64,000 nucleotides of DNA from Comamonadaceae bacterium (GCA_027484105.1 JAIXUG010000004.1:124001-188000), one strand, 5' to 3'; shown: positions 26,865 to 36,102, counted from the stretch's first letter. The notes: generated from the letters alone by a model not told the origin. Made by a program: numbers and translations.

Positions 26865-27649
26865 GGGCGGCCTCCGGCGGCGGTGGCCCGGCTTGCTGTG
26901 TTGGACAGCTCGGGTGCACTGCCGCAGCGCATCGCCTCGGGCAACGCAGGGCCTGCGGGCACCTGGGCCGCTGGCCGGGTGTCGGCGGGCAAGGGTTGGC
27001 GTGCCAGCCAGCTGGAGACGGCAATCAGGTCTGCGGCAGGCATGCGCCGGACAATTTCGGCCATGCAGTCGGGGCCATGGGCGCGTCGCTGTCCGGTTTG
27101 CCAGGCCCCCAGTTGGGCGTTCAGGTAGTCCAGCGGCAGGCCCAGCAGGCCCGGTACATTCGGCTGCACACCGGTCAGGCGCACACCGTGGCAGTGTGTG
27201 CAGGCAGGCAGGCCGCGTGCGGCGTCACCTTGCGTGACCAGTTGCTGGCCTTTGGCCAGACTTTCCGAGCTGATGGCGTTGCGGGCCGTGGGCGCGGGGT
27301 AGGGCAATTGCAGCTTGGCAAAGTACTGTGCCATCTCGCCCAGGTAGTCGTCGGTCAAGGGGTCCACCAAGCGCGTCATCAGCTCGTAATGGCGGCGGCC
27401 CTGTGCAAAATTACGCAGCTGGTTGTGCAGGTAGCCTGCGGGTTTGCCGGCCAGGCGGGGGTAATAGCCGTCAGGTCCGGCGCGACCCTGCTCGCCGTGG
27501 CAGGCGCTGCAAGCGCGGGTGCGTTCGGCCATGTCATCGGCCCAGCGGGAGGAGGTTTGGGCTTGGGCCCCGCCGAGGCTGAACCCTAAAAAAATCGCCA
27601 GCCCCATGCGGTGCACAGCCCTCAAAACATTCCGTAAAACAACTTGCAT
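26861..27649 (-). CDS. Diheme cytochrome c (c4-like), exported
   Basis: This is a 262-residue soluble periplasmic electron carrier with two haem sites, CSACHGEQGR and CTHCHGVRLTG, the arrangement of cytochrome c4. The N-terminus has a signal peptide (hydrophobic AIFLGFSLGGAQA). The start at 27649 is chosen; ATG 27607 would give a shorter leader. It is the first gene of a leftward operon and its stop overlaps the start of the triheme cytochrome gene, so the two probably form one electron-transfer unit. Confidence 0.88.
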   Translation of the reverse strand: MQVVLRNVLRAVHRMGLAIFLGFSLGGAQAQTSSRWADDMAERTRACSACHGEQGRAGPDGYYPRLAGKPAGYLHNQLRNFAQGRRHYELMTRLVDPLTDDYLGEMAQYFAKLQLPYPAPTARNAISSESLAKGQQLVTQGDAARGLPACTHCHGVRLTGVQPNVPGLLGLPLDYLNAQLGAWQTGQRRAHGPDCMAEIVRRMPAADLIAVSSWLARQPLPADTRPAAQVPAGPALPEAMRCGSAPELSNTASRATAAGGRP

Positions 27650-27742
27650 GCGGTGAAGATAACCGAAGCGGCGACAATGTCGGGTTTGGCACCGAATGCC
27701 CGGGTTCTGCGGTGCGCTGTTTTTTCTTTTCATTTTTCAACC

Positions 27743-28261
27743 ATGTCCGATATCCAAGTCCGATTTGCCACCCTCCAAGACGCTCCCGCCGTGGCCGCCT
27801 TGCACCTGAACGCCTGCCGCATGGCCTACGCCGGTCAGGTGCCCGACGTCCATTGGGACGCCACGCCCATGCCCAAGCGTGTGTCCTTCTGGAAAGAGGC
27901 CATCGAGTTCGGTGAGCCCCAGGTCGTGGTGGCCACTTCGGGCCGGGAGATCGTGGGCTTTGTTGGCTTTGACCGCTCGCGCGACCCCAAATCCAAAAAC
28001 ACCACGGGCGAGATTTGGGCCATTTATGCGGCACCCGAACGCATCGGCCAAGGGGTGGGCCTGGCCCTGTGGGATGCAGCCCGTGAAGGTTTGGAAGATG
28101 AAGGCTGCACCGAGGTGACGGTGTGGCTGCCTTTGCTGCACGAGCACACCTTGCGTTTTCATGAGCTGGCAGGCTTCAAGCGCGAGATGAACACCGCCCG
28201 CACCGTGCCCCTGGGCGGCGTGAAGGTGGAAGAGGTTCGCCTCAAGCGCAAGTTGGGCTGA
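27743..28261 (+). CDS. GNAT family N-acetyltransferase
   Basis: This is a 172-residue acyltransferase transferring an acetyl group from acetyl-CoA to an amine. The fold is recognised from IQVRFATLQDAPAVAALH at the start and motif A, IYAAPERIGQGVGLALWDAARE, which binds CoA. The start at 27743 is used because upstream ATG (27644) has no homologous sequence. It is divergent from the diheme cytochrome and 12 bp upstream of dusC. The acceptor is unknown. Confidence 0.88.
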   Translation: MSDIQVRFATLQDAPAVAALHLNACRMAYAGQVPDVHWDATPMPKRVSFWKEAIEFGEPQVVVATSGREIVGFVGFDRSRDPKSKNTTGEIWAIYAAPERIGQGVGLALWDAAREGLEDEGCTEVTVWLPLLHEHTLRFHELAGFKREMNTARTVPLGGVKVEEVRLKRKLG

Positions 28262-28273
28262 GGGGCGCAGCGC

Positions 28274-29284
28274 TTGTCTCAAGCCACCACCTGGCCGACA
28301 CTCAAGCCGCAAATCTTGTTGGCCCCAATGGAGGGCTTGCTGGACCACACCTTGCGCGATGTCTTGACGCGGGTGGGCGGGGTGGATGTTTGCGTGTCTG
28401 AATTCATCCGGGTCACCAACACGGTGTTGCCGCGACGGGCCTTTGTGCGTGTGGTGCCTGAATTGCTGAACCAGAGCCGAACGCCTGCCGGAGTGCCGGT
28501 GAAAGTGCAGCTGCTGGGCTCTGACCCGGTTTGCTTGGCGGAGAACGCTGCGGCTCTGGCCGAATTGGCGCCGTATGGCATTGACTTGAATTTTGGCTGC
28601 CCTGCCAAAACCGTCAACCAGCACAGGGGCGGTGCGGTCTTGCTCGACGAGCCTGAGTTGGTGGGCCAGATCGTGGCGGCTGTGCGGCGGGCGGTGCCTG
28701 CGCACATCCCGGTGTCGGCCAAGATGCGCCTGGGCTACAACGATGACGCCCGCGCAGAAGACTGCGCCTTGGCCATCGAAGCGGCAGGCGCCAGTGAATT
28801 GGTGGTGCATGCCCGCACCAAAGCCCACGGTTACCGGCCACCGGCTTACTGGGACCGCATTGCCGATTTGCGCCAGCATGTGCGCTTGCCCATGGTGGCC
28901 AATGGTGAAATCTGGACCGTGGCCGATGCCCTGCGCTGCCAGGAAGTGACCGGTTGTGAGCGGCTCATGGTTGGGCGGGGCATGGTCACCGACCCTGGCT
29001 TGGCTTTGGCGATTGCCCGTCATCGCGCAACCGGTGAGGCTTTGCTGCCCGGTCAAGGCGTCGCGTGGTCCAGGTTGCAAGCCCTGATGCTCGTCTTTTG
29101 GCAGGGTGTGAGCGCACGGGTGGCCACCCGACACCGTGCAGGGCGCCTGAAGCAATGGCTCAATTACATGCGACGGGTCTATCCGCAGGCGCAGCAGGCT
29201 TTTGACACCTTGAGGTTGGTGCATGACGCACACCAAATCGACCAATGGTTGGCTCAACAGCAGCGCCTGCCCACCCCTGTGTAG
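28274..29284 (+). CDS. dusC: tRNA-dihydrouridine(16) synthase DusC
   Basis: This FMN enzyme reduces uridine 16 in tRNA D-loops. The 336-residue reading uses a TTG start; ATG codons further inside would remove the conserved ILLAPMEG. The catalytic C109 is in DLNFGCPAKTVNQHRGG, and phosphate/FMN residues are in the later NGEIWT and GRGMVTDP segments. The sequence fits the DusC branch. It follows the GNAT gene by 12 bp and converges with an Hpt gene. Confidence 0.9.
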   Translation: MSQATTWPTLKPQILLAPMEGLLDHTLRDVLTRVGGVDVCVSEFIRVTNTVLPRRAFVRVVPELLNQSRTPAGVPVKVQLLGSDPVCLAENAAALAELAPYGIDLNFGCPAKTVNQHRGGAVLLDEPELVGQIVAAVRRAVPAHIPVSAKMRLGYNDDARAEDCALAIEAAGASELVVHARTKAHGYRPPAYWDRIADLRQHVRLPMVANGEIWTVADALRCQEVTGCERLMVGRGMVTDPGLALAIARHRATGEALLPGQGVAWSRLQALMLVFWQGVSARVATRHRAGRLKQWLNYMRRVYPQAQQAFDTLRLVHDAHQIDQWLAQQQRLPTPV

Positions 29285-29330
29285 AACTTGGAAATCGGCT
29301 GACCTTGGGTGCTGAGGCCCAGCCGGGTCG

Positions 29331-29696
29331 TCAAGCGGGGTTTTGTTGGGCCAGGTGCTCCAGCACTTCCTGGCGAAGGGCTTCGAGCTGGGGGGCCAAG
29401 AGGCCGTAGGCGACGCTCAACTCGGCCGCTTCGGCGTGTTTGCTCATCTCTTCCACACGCACCACATGCTCGACCAGACTGTCCACGCAAAACACCGGGG
29501 TGAAGCCCTTGAGTTGATGCAGGATGCGGTTGGCGCCGTAAACATCGCCCTTTTCGAGCAGCGCTTGCAGGCGGGGCAAATCATTGCTGAGCGTTTGCTG
29601 AAGGGTTTTGAGCAAAGACAAGACGCCTTGGGTGTCCCCGATGAATTCCATGGCCCTTTCGATGGACAGGTAAACAGGCTTTGGCGTTTGGCTCAT
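29331..29696 (-). CDS. Hpt domain histidine phosphotransfer protein
   Basis: This is a 121-residue all-helical protein with a single phosphotransfer motif, HQLKGFTPVFC, with H60 as the likely phosphorylated residue. It is stand-alone: no kinase or response regulator is adjacent. It could shuttle phosphate between a hybrid kinase and a response regulator elsewhere. The HTH-REC protein at 17779-18405 is the only receiver protein in the window, but this is only a possibility. Confidence 0.8.
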   Translation of the reverse strand: MSQTPKPVYLSIERAMEFIGDTQGVLSLLKTLQQTLSNDLPRLQALLEKGDVYGANRILHQLKGFTPVFCVDSLVEHVVRVEEMSKHAEAAELSVAYGLLAPQLEALRQEVLEHLAQQNPA

Positions 29697-29757
29697 GGGC
29701 GTGGTGGGCAAGGGTTGTAGGAATCATGCGGGCAAAAGCCCAAAAACACGCCACATT

Positions 29758-30636
29758 TTAGTCAAGCAGGGCTGCCAGACCCGATTCGGGCTCGAAGCGT
29801 TTGTTTTTGAACATCAACCGACTGGGTCCAGGAAAAGCCGCCTGCTTGACCGAATGACGCGGATCGCCCGGGTAGCAAATGGTGCGGATGCCGTCCTGGT
29901 CGAATGGCTCGGGTTCGATCACCGGAGGGCAACGGTTTTGGGCCTCGGCGATCACGCTGTGGGCATGGGGGTGCCGACTCAGGTGCACCAGGCTCATGAT
30001 TTGCGGCGGGGCCAGCTCAATCTCGCGGTCCCAATAGCGCTGCAGCGCATGGCGTGGTTGGATCCACAGCGCTTCGGTGGCCTCGTGGTTGTCGTGCTCA
30101 GCCAGTTGATCGTTGGGCACTTGGGTGACAAAAAAACGGGTGTCAAAACGTTTGTTGGTCACCGATGCCTGGCGCGGCGTGATCCATCGGCACCAGGGCA
30201 CCAGCGGCTCAGTCAACAAACGCAGGGCGTGCGACTGGAAGGCTTGATGCCAATTTTGGCCATCGCGCAGGGCCTGCAACACTTGTCCGGTTGCTGCCGT
30301 CTGGTGGGGATCACAGCCCAGCAACACTCGGCACTCCTCATAAGCTTCTCGCATGGCCGCCACAAACAGCCCAGCAGCACACTCCTTGGCCAGCTCGGGT
30401 TCGTTCAGGCGTTGATGCAAGGTGGCGCTGTCCTGGCTCAGACGTTGTTGCCAGACGGGTAGCTGGTCTTCCGGGTCGAGTTTGCCGCCGGGGAAGACAT
30501 AGACACCCCCCAGCACGTTCGAGGCCTGGTGCCTGCGCATCAGCAGCACCTGCAACCCGCCTGGCCCGTCGCGCAACATGACCACGGTGGCTGCGTCCAA
30601 GGGCGGTGTGGTCAACAGTTCGGTGTTCAGTTCCAT
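29758..30636 (-). CDS. Nudix hydrolase (NUDT19-like)
   Basis: This hydrolase probably cleaves a CoA or nucleoside diphosphate derivative. The 292-residue protein has a Nudix box split by an insertion: GGVYVFPGGKLDPED followed about 40 residues later by AAMREAYEECRVLLG, as in NUDT19-type CoA pyrophosphatases. The REAYEE metal-binding helix is intact. The start at 30636 (MELNTELL) is chosen; upstream ATGs exist. The gene is monocistronic. Confidence 0.82.
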   Translation of the reverse strand: MELNTELLTTPPLDAATVVMLRDGPGGLQVLLMRRHQASNVLGGVYVFPGGKLDPEDQLPVWQQRLSQDSATLHQRLNEPELAKECAAGLFVAAMREAYEECRVLLGCDPHQTAATGQVLQALRDGQNWHQAFQSHALRLLTEPLVPWCRWITPRQASVTNKRFDTRFFVTQVPNDQLAEHDNHEATEALWIQPRHALQRYWDREIELAPPQIMSLVHLSRHPHAHSVIAEAQNRCPPVIEPEPFDQDGIRTICYPGDPRHSVKQAAFPGPSRLMFKNKRFEPESGLAALLD

Positions 30637-30792
30637 GAGGGTGTCAATCGGGTAACAGCCAACGCGAAAGCGCTGGATTAAAGTGCGGCAATCAAGCATT
30701 GCAGGTGCATTCTGACCCAGATTAGCAGATGTACGGGTGAGCACATGTCGCCAGTTGTTGTCACTGGTTTGTCAATTTCAAAAGGAAAACTC

Positions 30793-31707
30793 ATGAGCAT
30801 CGATTTCAAGGGCCGCGTGGCCATCGTGACCGGCGCAGGCGGCGGTCTGGGCAAACAACACGCGCTGGCGCTGGCCGCCCGTGGGACCAAGGTGCTGGTC
30901 AATGACCTGGGCGGCGATGTGCATGGCGTGGGCGGATCGGTGTCGGCCGCGCAAGCGGTGGTCAATGAAATCCGCGCGGCGGGCGGCGAAGCCTTGGCCA
31001 ATGGTGCATCGGTGACGGATTTTGAGGCCGTGAAAGCCATGGTTCAGCAGGCGGTGGACGCCTGGGGCCGGGTGGATATCCTGGTGAACAACGCCGGCAT
31101 CTTGCGTGACAAAAGCTTTGCCAAAATGGACTTGGCCGACTTCAAGTTGGTGATGGATGTGCACGTCATGGGCGCGGTGCACTGCACCAAAGCCGTGTGG
31201 CCCATCATGCAGGCCCAAAACCACGGCCGCATCGTCATGACCACTTCGTCCAGCGGCCTGTATGGCAATTTTGGCCAAGCCAATTACGGCTCAGCCAAGA
31301 TGGCGCTGGCGGGCCTGATGCAAACCCTGTCCATCGAAGGGGAAAAGCACAACATCCGGGTCAATTGCCTGGCCCCCACAGCCGCCACCCGCATGACTGA
31401 AGGCCTGATGCCCGAAGCGGTGCTGCAAGCCCTGGACCCCAGCGCCGTGGTGCCCGCCATGCTGGTCATGGCCAGCGACGATGCCCCCAACCGCACCATC
31501 ATTTGCGCCGGCGCAGGCAGCTTTGAAGTGGCGCACATCACCCTGACCCAGGGCGTGCACTTGGGCACTGGCCCCGATACCGCCGAGCGTCTGGCCGCCG
31601 TCATGGCGCAAGTCACTGACCGTCAAGGTGAGACAGTGCCTCGCGCGGGTTCAGAGCAAGGGGCGCTCGAAGTGGGCAAGGCGATGAAAGCGCACGGCCA
31701 GCCATGA
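30793..31707 (+). CDS. SDR family 3-hydroxyacyl-CoA dehydrogenase-like (MFE-2 type)
   Basis: This NAD-dependent oxidoreductase acts on a 3-hydroxyacyl-CoA or related thioester. The 304-residue protein has TGAGGGLG, NNAGILRDKSF, the catalytic Ser in SSSGLYGNFGQANYGSAK, and Tyr-Lys in YGSAK. The NNAGILRDKSFAKM stretch is typical of the dehydrogenase unit of the multifunctional peroxisomal enzyme. Ribosome site AAAGGA precedes ATG 30793. It overlaps the ATC-hydrolase gene by 4 bp, so the two act together. Confidence 0.87.
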   Translation: MSIDFKGRVAIVTGAGGGLGKQHALALAARGTKVLVNDLGGDVHGVGGSVSAAQAVVNEIRAAGGEALANGASVTDFEAVKAMVQQAVDAWGRVDILVNNAGILRDKSFAKMDLADFKLVMDVHVMGAVHCTKAVWPIMQAQNHGRIVMTTSSSGLYGNFGQANYGSAKMALAGLMQTLSIEGEKHNIRVNCLAPTAATRMTEGLMPEAVLQALDPSAVVPAMLVMASDDAPNRTIICAGAGSFEVAHITLTQGVHLGTGPDTAERLAAVMAQVTDRQGETVPRAGSEQGALEVGKAMKAHGQP

Positions 31708-32183
31708 CCCCAGAAATCCCCACCCTCACCAAACGCAAGCTCCAGGCCCAGGTGATTGGCCCCATCTTTGCGGAGATGGTGGCGCAGATCGGAGAGGAGC
31801 GCGCGGCGTCGATTCTGGATGCGGCCATCCGCAAGGCCGCAGTGGCCGAAGGCCAGTATTTTGCGCAGAAGGTCGGAGGGCAAACCTCCATGGCCGACTT
31901 CATCCAGCTCTACGAACATTGGACGAGTGACGGCGCGCTGGAGATGAAGGTGATCGAAGCCAGCGACACCGTGTTCGACTTCGACATCACGCGCTGCCAG
32001 TATGCAGAGACCTACCAGGAAATGGGTTTGGGCAAGATCGGGCATTTGCTCTTTTGCAACCGAGACGGCACGTTTTGCCAGGGTTATGACCCGAACATCT
32101 CATTGGAGCGCAAGCAAACCATCATGGAGGGGGCGTCCTGCTGCACTTTCCGTTACCGCTACAAGGCGAAACCGGCTGAGTAG
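31704..32183 (+). CDS. L-2-amino-thiazoline-4-carboxylic acid hydrolase family protein
   Basis: This is a 159-residue protein of the ATC-hydrolase family. FDFDITRCQYAETYQEMGL, GHLLFCNRDGTFC and QTIMEGASCCTFRY match the family sequence as I remember it. A biochemical ATC hydrolysis role is known for some members only; most occur in unrelated contexts. It is translationally coupled to a 3-hydroxyacyl-CoA dehydrogenase-like gene, which hints at an acyl-CoA function here. Confidence 0.8.
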   Translation: MTPEIPTLTKRKLQAQVIGPIFAEMVAQIGEERAASILDAAIRKAAVAEGQYFAQKVGGQTSMADFIQLYEHWTSDGALEMKVIEASDTVFDFDITRCQYAETYQEMGLGKIGHLLFCNRDGTFCQGYDPNISLERKQTIMEGASCCTFRYRYKAKPAE

Positions 32184-32260
32184 CCACCTTGCATCAGGCG
32201 GTGAGTCGGTCTGTGTGCGTAACGTGACCAGGATTTGAGCCGCGCACAAAACCTGAGCAG

Positions 32261-32308
32261 CCGCCAGACTGCATCGTTTTGCCAATCGCGCTGAGACAAG
32301 TCTGGCGG
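32261..32308. promoter_or_regulatory. Inverted repeat upstream of ndh
   Basis: CCGCCAGACT at 32261-32270 and AGTCTGGCGG at 32299-32308 form perfect 10-bp arms with a 28-bp loop, between the ATC-hydrolase and NDH-2 genes. No T-run follows. It may be an operator or a long-loop terminator. Confidence 0.45.
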
Positions 32309-32428
32309 TCGGATGGCGGATTCTCTTAAACTCCTACAGACCATCCCGGCCAGGATGTTCCTGCGGTGCGGCGTTTAAGTCGCTTGATGTCCCGCCATGA
32401 ATTTGTCGACCAGATCGCGAGCGTATCA

Positions 32429-33754
32429 ATGAGCACACAACACAAAATTGTCATCGTGGGTGGCGGCGCAGGCGGTCTTGAACTTGCCACCCGATTGGGA
32501 CGAAGCTATGGCCGACGCAAGCGGGCGCTCATCACGCTGGTGGATAAAAACCGCACCCATATTTGGAAACCCAAGTTGCATGAAATCGCTTCGGGCAGCA
32601 TGGACTTGGGTGACCATGAAGTGGATTACATGGCGCAGGCCCATTGGAACCACTTCACCTTTCGAATTGGAGAACTCAAGGGACTTGACCGCGCCAACAA
32701 AACCATCGAGCTCGCTCCCTATGTTGACGAAGATGGCCGTGCTGTGACGTCCACTCAGTACATCCACTACGACACGCTGGTGGTTTGCATCGGGAGTTTG
32801 AGCAATGATTTCGGTACCCAAGGCGTCAAAGAGCATGCGTTGAAGTTGGAAACGCAGCATGACGCGAAGTCGTTTCACTCCAGGATGGTCAATGCCTGTA
32901 TCCGTGCGCACAACCAGGCCGAGGTCATTCACAAACGACAACTGCATGTGGCCATCATCGGCGCAGGCGCCACGGGGGTGGAGCTGGCTGCGGAGTTGCA
33001 CCGAACCACGCGCGAGGTGGTGGCTTTCGGTTTGGACCGCATTGATGTTGAAAAGGACATCAAAGTCAGCTTGATTGAGGCGGCCGACCGCATTTTGCCG
33101 GCCTTGCAACCCCGCTTGTCCCAAGCCACGGAACAGCTGCTGTCCCGCCTGGGCGTTCAAGTGCTCACCAACTCCAAGGTGATGGAAGTCTCGTCCACGG
33201 GCATTCGCCTGGCGGATGGCCGCGAGATTGAATCCGAACTGGTGGTGTGGGCCGCAGGCGTGAAAGCACCCGATTTCTTGAAAGACTTCAGCGGCCTGGA
33301 GACCAACCGCATCAACCAGTTGGTGGTGCATGACACGCTTCAAACCACGCGCGATCCGGATATTTTTGCTTTGGGTGATTGCGCAGCGTGCCCTTGTTCG
33401 GATGCCGACGGCGGCCGCGCGGGCATCGTGCCGCCGCGCGCGCAGGCTGCGCACCAGCAGGCCACGCACATGTGGCTTCAAATCCAACGACGCTTGGCTC
33501 AACAGCCGCTCAAGCCTTACCGCTACCGAGATTTTGGTTCACTGGTGTCCTTGGGGAAATTCAGCACAGTGGGCAACATGATGGGGGGCTTGATCGGCAA
33601 GAGTCTGATGATCGAGGGGTATTTTGCCAAGCTCATGTACCTGTCTTTGTACAAACTGCACGAACTCGCCATTCACGGCATCCTCAAAACCACGCTCTTC
33701 ACGCTGTCGCGAATGATCACCAAACAGACCAACCCAACCGTGAAGCTGCATTGA
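32429..33754 (+). CDS. ndh: Type II NADH dehydrogenase (NDH-2)
   Basis: This flavoprotein oxidises NADH and reduces quinone without pumping protons, on the cytoplasmic face of the membrane. The 441 residues have the FAD motif IVGGGAGGLELA at the start and the NADH motif IIGAGATGVELA near residue 175, with the conserved FALGDCAAC. A C-terminal amphipathic/hydrophobic stretch would attach it to the membrane. ATG 32429 is preferred; earlier ATGs at 32366 and 32387 add non-conserved residues. Confidence 0.93.
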   Translation: MSTQHKIVIVGGGAGGLELATRLGRSYGRRKRALITLVDKNRTHIWKPKLHEIASGSMDLGDHEVDYMAQAHWNHFTFRIGELKGLDRANKTIELAPYVDEDGRAVTSTQYIHYDTLVVCIGSLSNDFGTQGVKEHALKLETQHDAKSFHSRMVNACIRAHNQAEVIHKRQLHVAIIGAGATGVELAAELHRTTREVVAFGLDRIDVEKDIKVSLIEAADRILPALQPRLSQATEQLLSRLGVQVLTNSKVMEVSSTGIRLADGREIESELVVWAAGVKAPDFLKDFSGLETNRINQLVVHDTLQTTRDPDIFALGDCAACPCSDADGGRAGIVPPRAQAAHQQATHMWLQIQRRLAQQPLKPYRYRDFGSLVSLGKFSTVGNMMGGLIGKSLMIEGYFAKLMYLSLYKLHELAIHGILKTTLFTLSRMITKQTNPTVKLH

Positions 33755-33990
33755 GCCTGCTGATGGCTCAATACCTGCAGACGCCGTCGTCCTGCATTTC
33801 TTACCAACACATGATCGGTGTGGACTTGAGCAAAGTCGCTTTGACCCATGTCGAACACCTTGTGCCGTAGGTTTCTGCTCTTGACCAGTTCGATCGGGCA
33901 AATCAGCTGTTGGGAGGGGATGATCATCAGGTGTTTGGTCTACGCTGTGCGATAGACTCAGCCGAGTTTGATTCTTGAAATAAAGCGCTC

Positions 33991-34563
33991 ATGAAATCCA
34001 TTGAAAATTTATTAGAAGGCTTGATTTTCAACAGCCGGTGGCTGCTGGCGCCTTTTTACCTTGGGCTGGTGATCGGCATCGTGATGTTGTTGGTGAAGTT
34101 CACGCAAGAACTGTTTCATGTGTTGCCCCACGTTTTCTCTTCCAGTGAAAGCGAAGTGGTGCTGGCGGTTCTGGCCTTGGTTGACCTCTCCCTGGTGGCC
34201 AACTTGCTCCTGATAGTCATATTCAGTGGCTATGAAAATTTTGTCTCCAAAATCAATACCAAGGGGCATGAGGACCGGCCTGAATGGATGGGTCAGGTTG
34301 ATTTTGCGAGCTTGAAGATCAAAGTGATTGCCTCCATCGTGGCCATCTCTGCAATAGAGTTACTCAAGAGCTTTGTGAATCTCAGCATCCTTCTGAAAAG
34401 TGGTGGTGACACTCCAGCGATCTGGTCTGAGGCAGATCAGGCCATTGCATGGAAAGTCGGAATTCACTTTGCGCTGGTGGTGACTGGCTTGCTCTTTGCC
34501 TACATGGACCATATTTCGGAACGAACCCATGCGCTCAAGCACAAAGGCCATGCCGAGCATTGA
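33991..34563 (+). CDS. UPF0114/TIGR00645 family integral membrane protein (YqhA-like)
   Basis: This is a 190-residue inner-membrane protein of unknown function with about four hydrophobic segments (about 15-40, 50-78, 105-125 and 145-170). The sequence FNSRWLLAPFYLGLVIG and ALVDLSLVANLLLIVIFSGYENFVS are the family hallmarks. The 236 bp before it contain no gene. It converges with the Trp-rich protein gene. Confidence 0.9.
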   Translation: MKSIENLLEGLIFNSRWLLAPFYLGLVIGIVMLLVKFTQELFHVLPHVFSSSESEVVLAVLALVDLSLVANLLLIVIFSGYENFVSKINTKGHEDRPEWMGQVDFASLKIKVIASIVAISAIELLKSFVNLSILLKSGGDTPAIWSEADQAIAWKVGIHFALVVTGLLFAYMDHISERTHALKHKGHAEH

Positions 34564-34602
34564 GCCGCGCTTGCTGATCCAGAAAGGTCGGCACAGAGCA
34601 GG

Positions 34603-34824
34603 TCAAACCCAGCCTTGACGCCAAACGCCATCGTTTTGCAGCTCACGCCAGTGAATGACTTGGGTGGCTTTTGAGAAGACCGATTCGATTTCCACCAATT
34701 CAATCGGGTCGGTCGGCAGCTCAGGTTGGATCACCCGACTGACCAAAAAGTGCTTTTGTTTGGCCACGGGTTTCACCGCCGTCCATTTGCTGAGCAGCAG
34801 TTTTTTGGGATTCAGGGGGTTCAT
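34603..34824 (-). CDS. TIGR02450 family small Trp-rich protein
   Basis: This is a 73-residue basic protein of unknown function, recognised by NPKKLLLSKWTAVKP, KHFLVSRV and the paired tryptophans near the end (VIHWRELQNDGVWRQGW). It begins 12 bp after the MltB stop and may be translated from the same transcript. The family's role is not known to me. Confidence 0.8.
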   Translation of the reverse strand: MNPLNPKKLLLSKWTAVKPVAKQKHFLVSRVIQPELPTDPIELVEIESVFSKATQVIHWRELQNDGVWRQGWV

Positions 34825-34836
34825 GCGTGGGGGCCC

Positions 34837-36102
34837 TCAGCGGCTTTTTGACATTTCACGCGCCACCGCTTCAGCCAGGTCAATCACCGCCATGGCGTAG
34901 TAGCTGGACCAGTTGTAGCGGGTGATGGCGTAGAAGTTTTCTGTACCGGCCACGTAGCTGGGTGCATCGGTGCCATTGCGCAATTCGATCAAGGCCAAGG
35001 GGCCTGTGTGTTGCAGGGCAGCACCAGACAAGCTGGCGCCTTTGCTGACAAAGTTGGACACGCTGAAGGTGGGCAAGATGTCGGGGGCCAGCAGCGCATC
35101 CATGTCGGTTTGGCCCGGGGTGAGAGTGACCGGGTAATGCGTGGGCATGCCAGGGCGCCAGTCAAAGGCCTTGAAGTAATTGGCTACTGACCCGATCGCA
35201 TCCGTGGGGCTGCCAAACAGGTCGATCCGGCCATCACCGTCGAAGTCGACAGCGAATTTGGCCCAGCTCGAGGGCATGAATTGCGGCAGGCCCATGGCGC
35301 CGGCATAGCTGCCACGGATGGTCAGGGGGTCTGCACCGCTGCGTGAGGTGAGCACCAAAAATTGTTCCAATTCGCCTTTGAAAAAGGTTTCCCTGGCGGC
35401 GGCACGCGGGTGAGCGGTCGGGAAGTGAAAGGCCAAAGTGGTCAGGGCGTCCATCACCCTGAAGTTGCCTGTGTACTGGCCGTAAAAGGTTTCCACACCG
35501 ATGATGGCCACCACCACGGACGCAGGCACACCGAACTCTCGCTCTGCGCGTTCCAAGGCATTTTTGTGGGTTTGCCAAAAACGCAGGCCGGTCTGGATGC
35601 GTTGGGGTTCAATAAAGCGGGCACGGTAAGCCGCCCAATTTTTGGCCGCCGGGCTGCTGGGCGGCAAGACCAGTTTTTCGACGGAGGGCAGCCGCCGAGC
35701 CAGGCCGAGCTGTGTCTGCACCCATTGGGGATTGAGGTTCAAGCGTTCAGCCGCCTCTAAGGACCATGCCATGGCCACCGGCGAATCGCTGAAAAAAGGA
35801 CCGGGTGCAGTTTTGGCCGATGGGCCAGTGCGGGTCGCGTGGCTTTTGGGTGTTGGGGTCTTTTTTTGCCTGGCCGACTGGGACGCTGGAGAGGTTTTTT
35901 TGCCAGTTGCAGTGGTTGATTTTTTTGGGGGGGTGCCTTGGCTTTTGGGCTGGGCTTGGGGGCGGTTTCCGGGAGATGCGCTGGATGGAGTTTGAGCCAC
36001 TGTGCTCATGGGGCTGGCTGCAGCCAAAAGCAGGGCCAAGGTCAAGGCGCCCCAGGGGTTGGAAAAACGACCTGATTTACGGGTGGTGGGAAGTTGTTGC
36101 AT
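34837..36102 (-). CDS. mltB: Lytic murein transglycosylase B (MltB family)
   Basis: This periplasmic enzyme cleaves peptidoglycan between MurNAc and GlcNAc, forming 1,6-anhydro ends. Of 421 residues, 1-36 form a signal peptide (cleavage after STVA). Residues 37-100 are a Lys/Pro/Ser/Thr-rich linker, and the catalytic domain follows with E204 in IIGVETFYGQY, then GSYAGAMGLPQFMPSSW. No lipobox is seen, so it may be soluble, unlike E. coli MltB. It diverges from the deacetylase gene. Confidence 0.93.
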   Translation of the reverse strand: MQQLPTTRKSGRFSNPWGALTLALLLAAASPMSTVAQTPSSASPGNRPQAQPKSQGTPPKKSTTATGKKTSPASQSARQKKTPTPKSHATRTGPSAKTAPGPFFSDSPVAMAWSLEAAERLNLNPQWVQTQLGLARRLPSVEKLVLPPSSPAAKNWAAYRARFIEPQRIQTGLRFWQTHKNALERAEREFGVPASVVVAIIGVETFYGQYTGNFRVMDALTTLAFHFPTAHPRAAARETFFKGELEQFLVLTSRSGADPLTIRGSYAGAMGLPQFMPSSWAKFAVDFDGDGRIDLFGSPTDAIGSVANYFKAFDWRPGMPTHYPVTLTPGQTDMDALLAPDILPTFSVSNFVSKGASLSGAALQHTGPLALIELRNGTDAPSYVAGTENFYAITRYNWSSYYAMAVIDLAEAVAREMSKSR

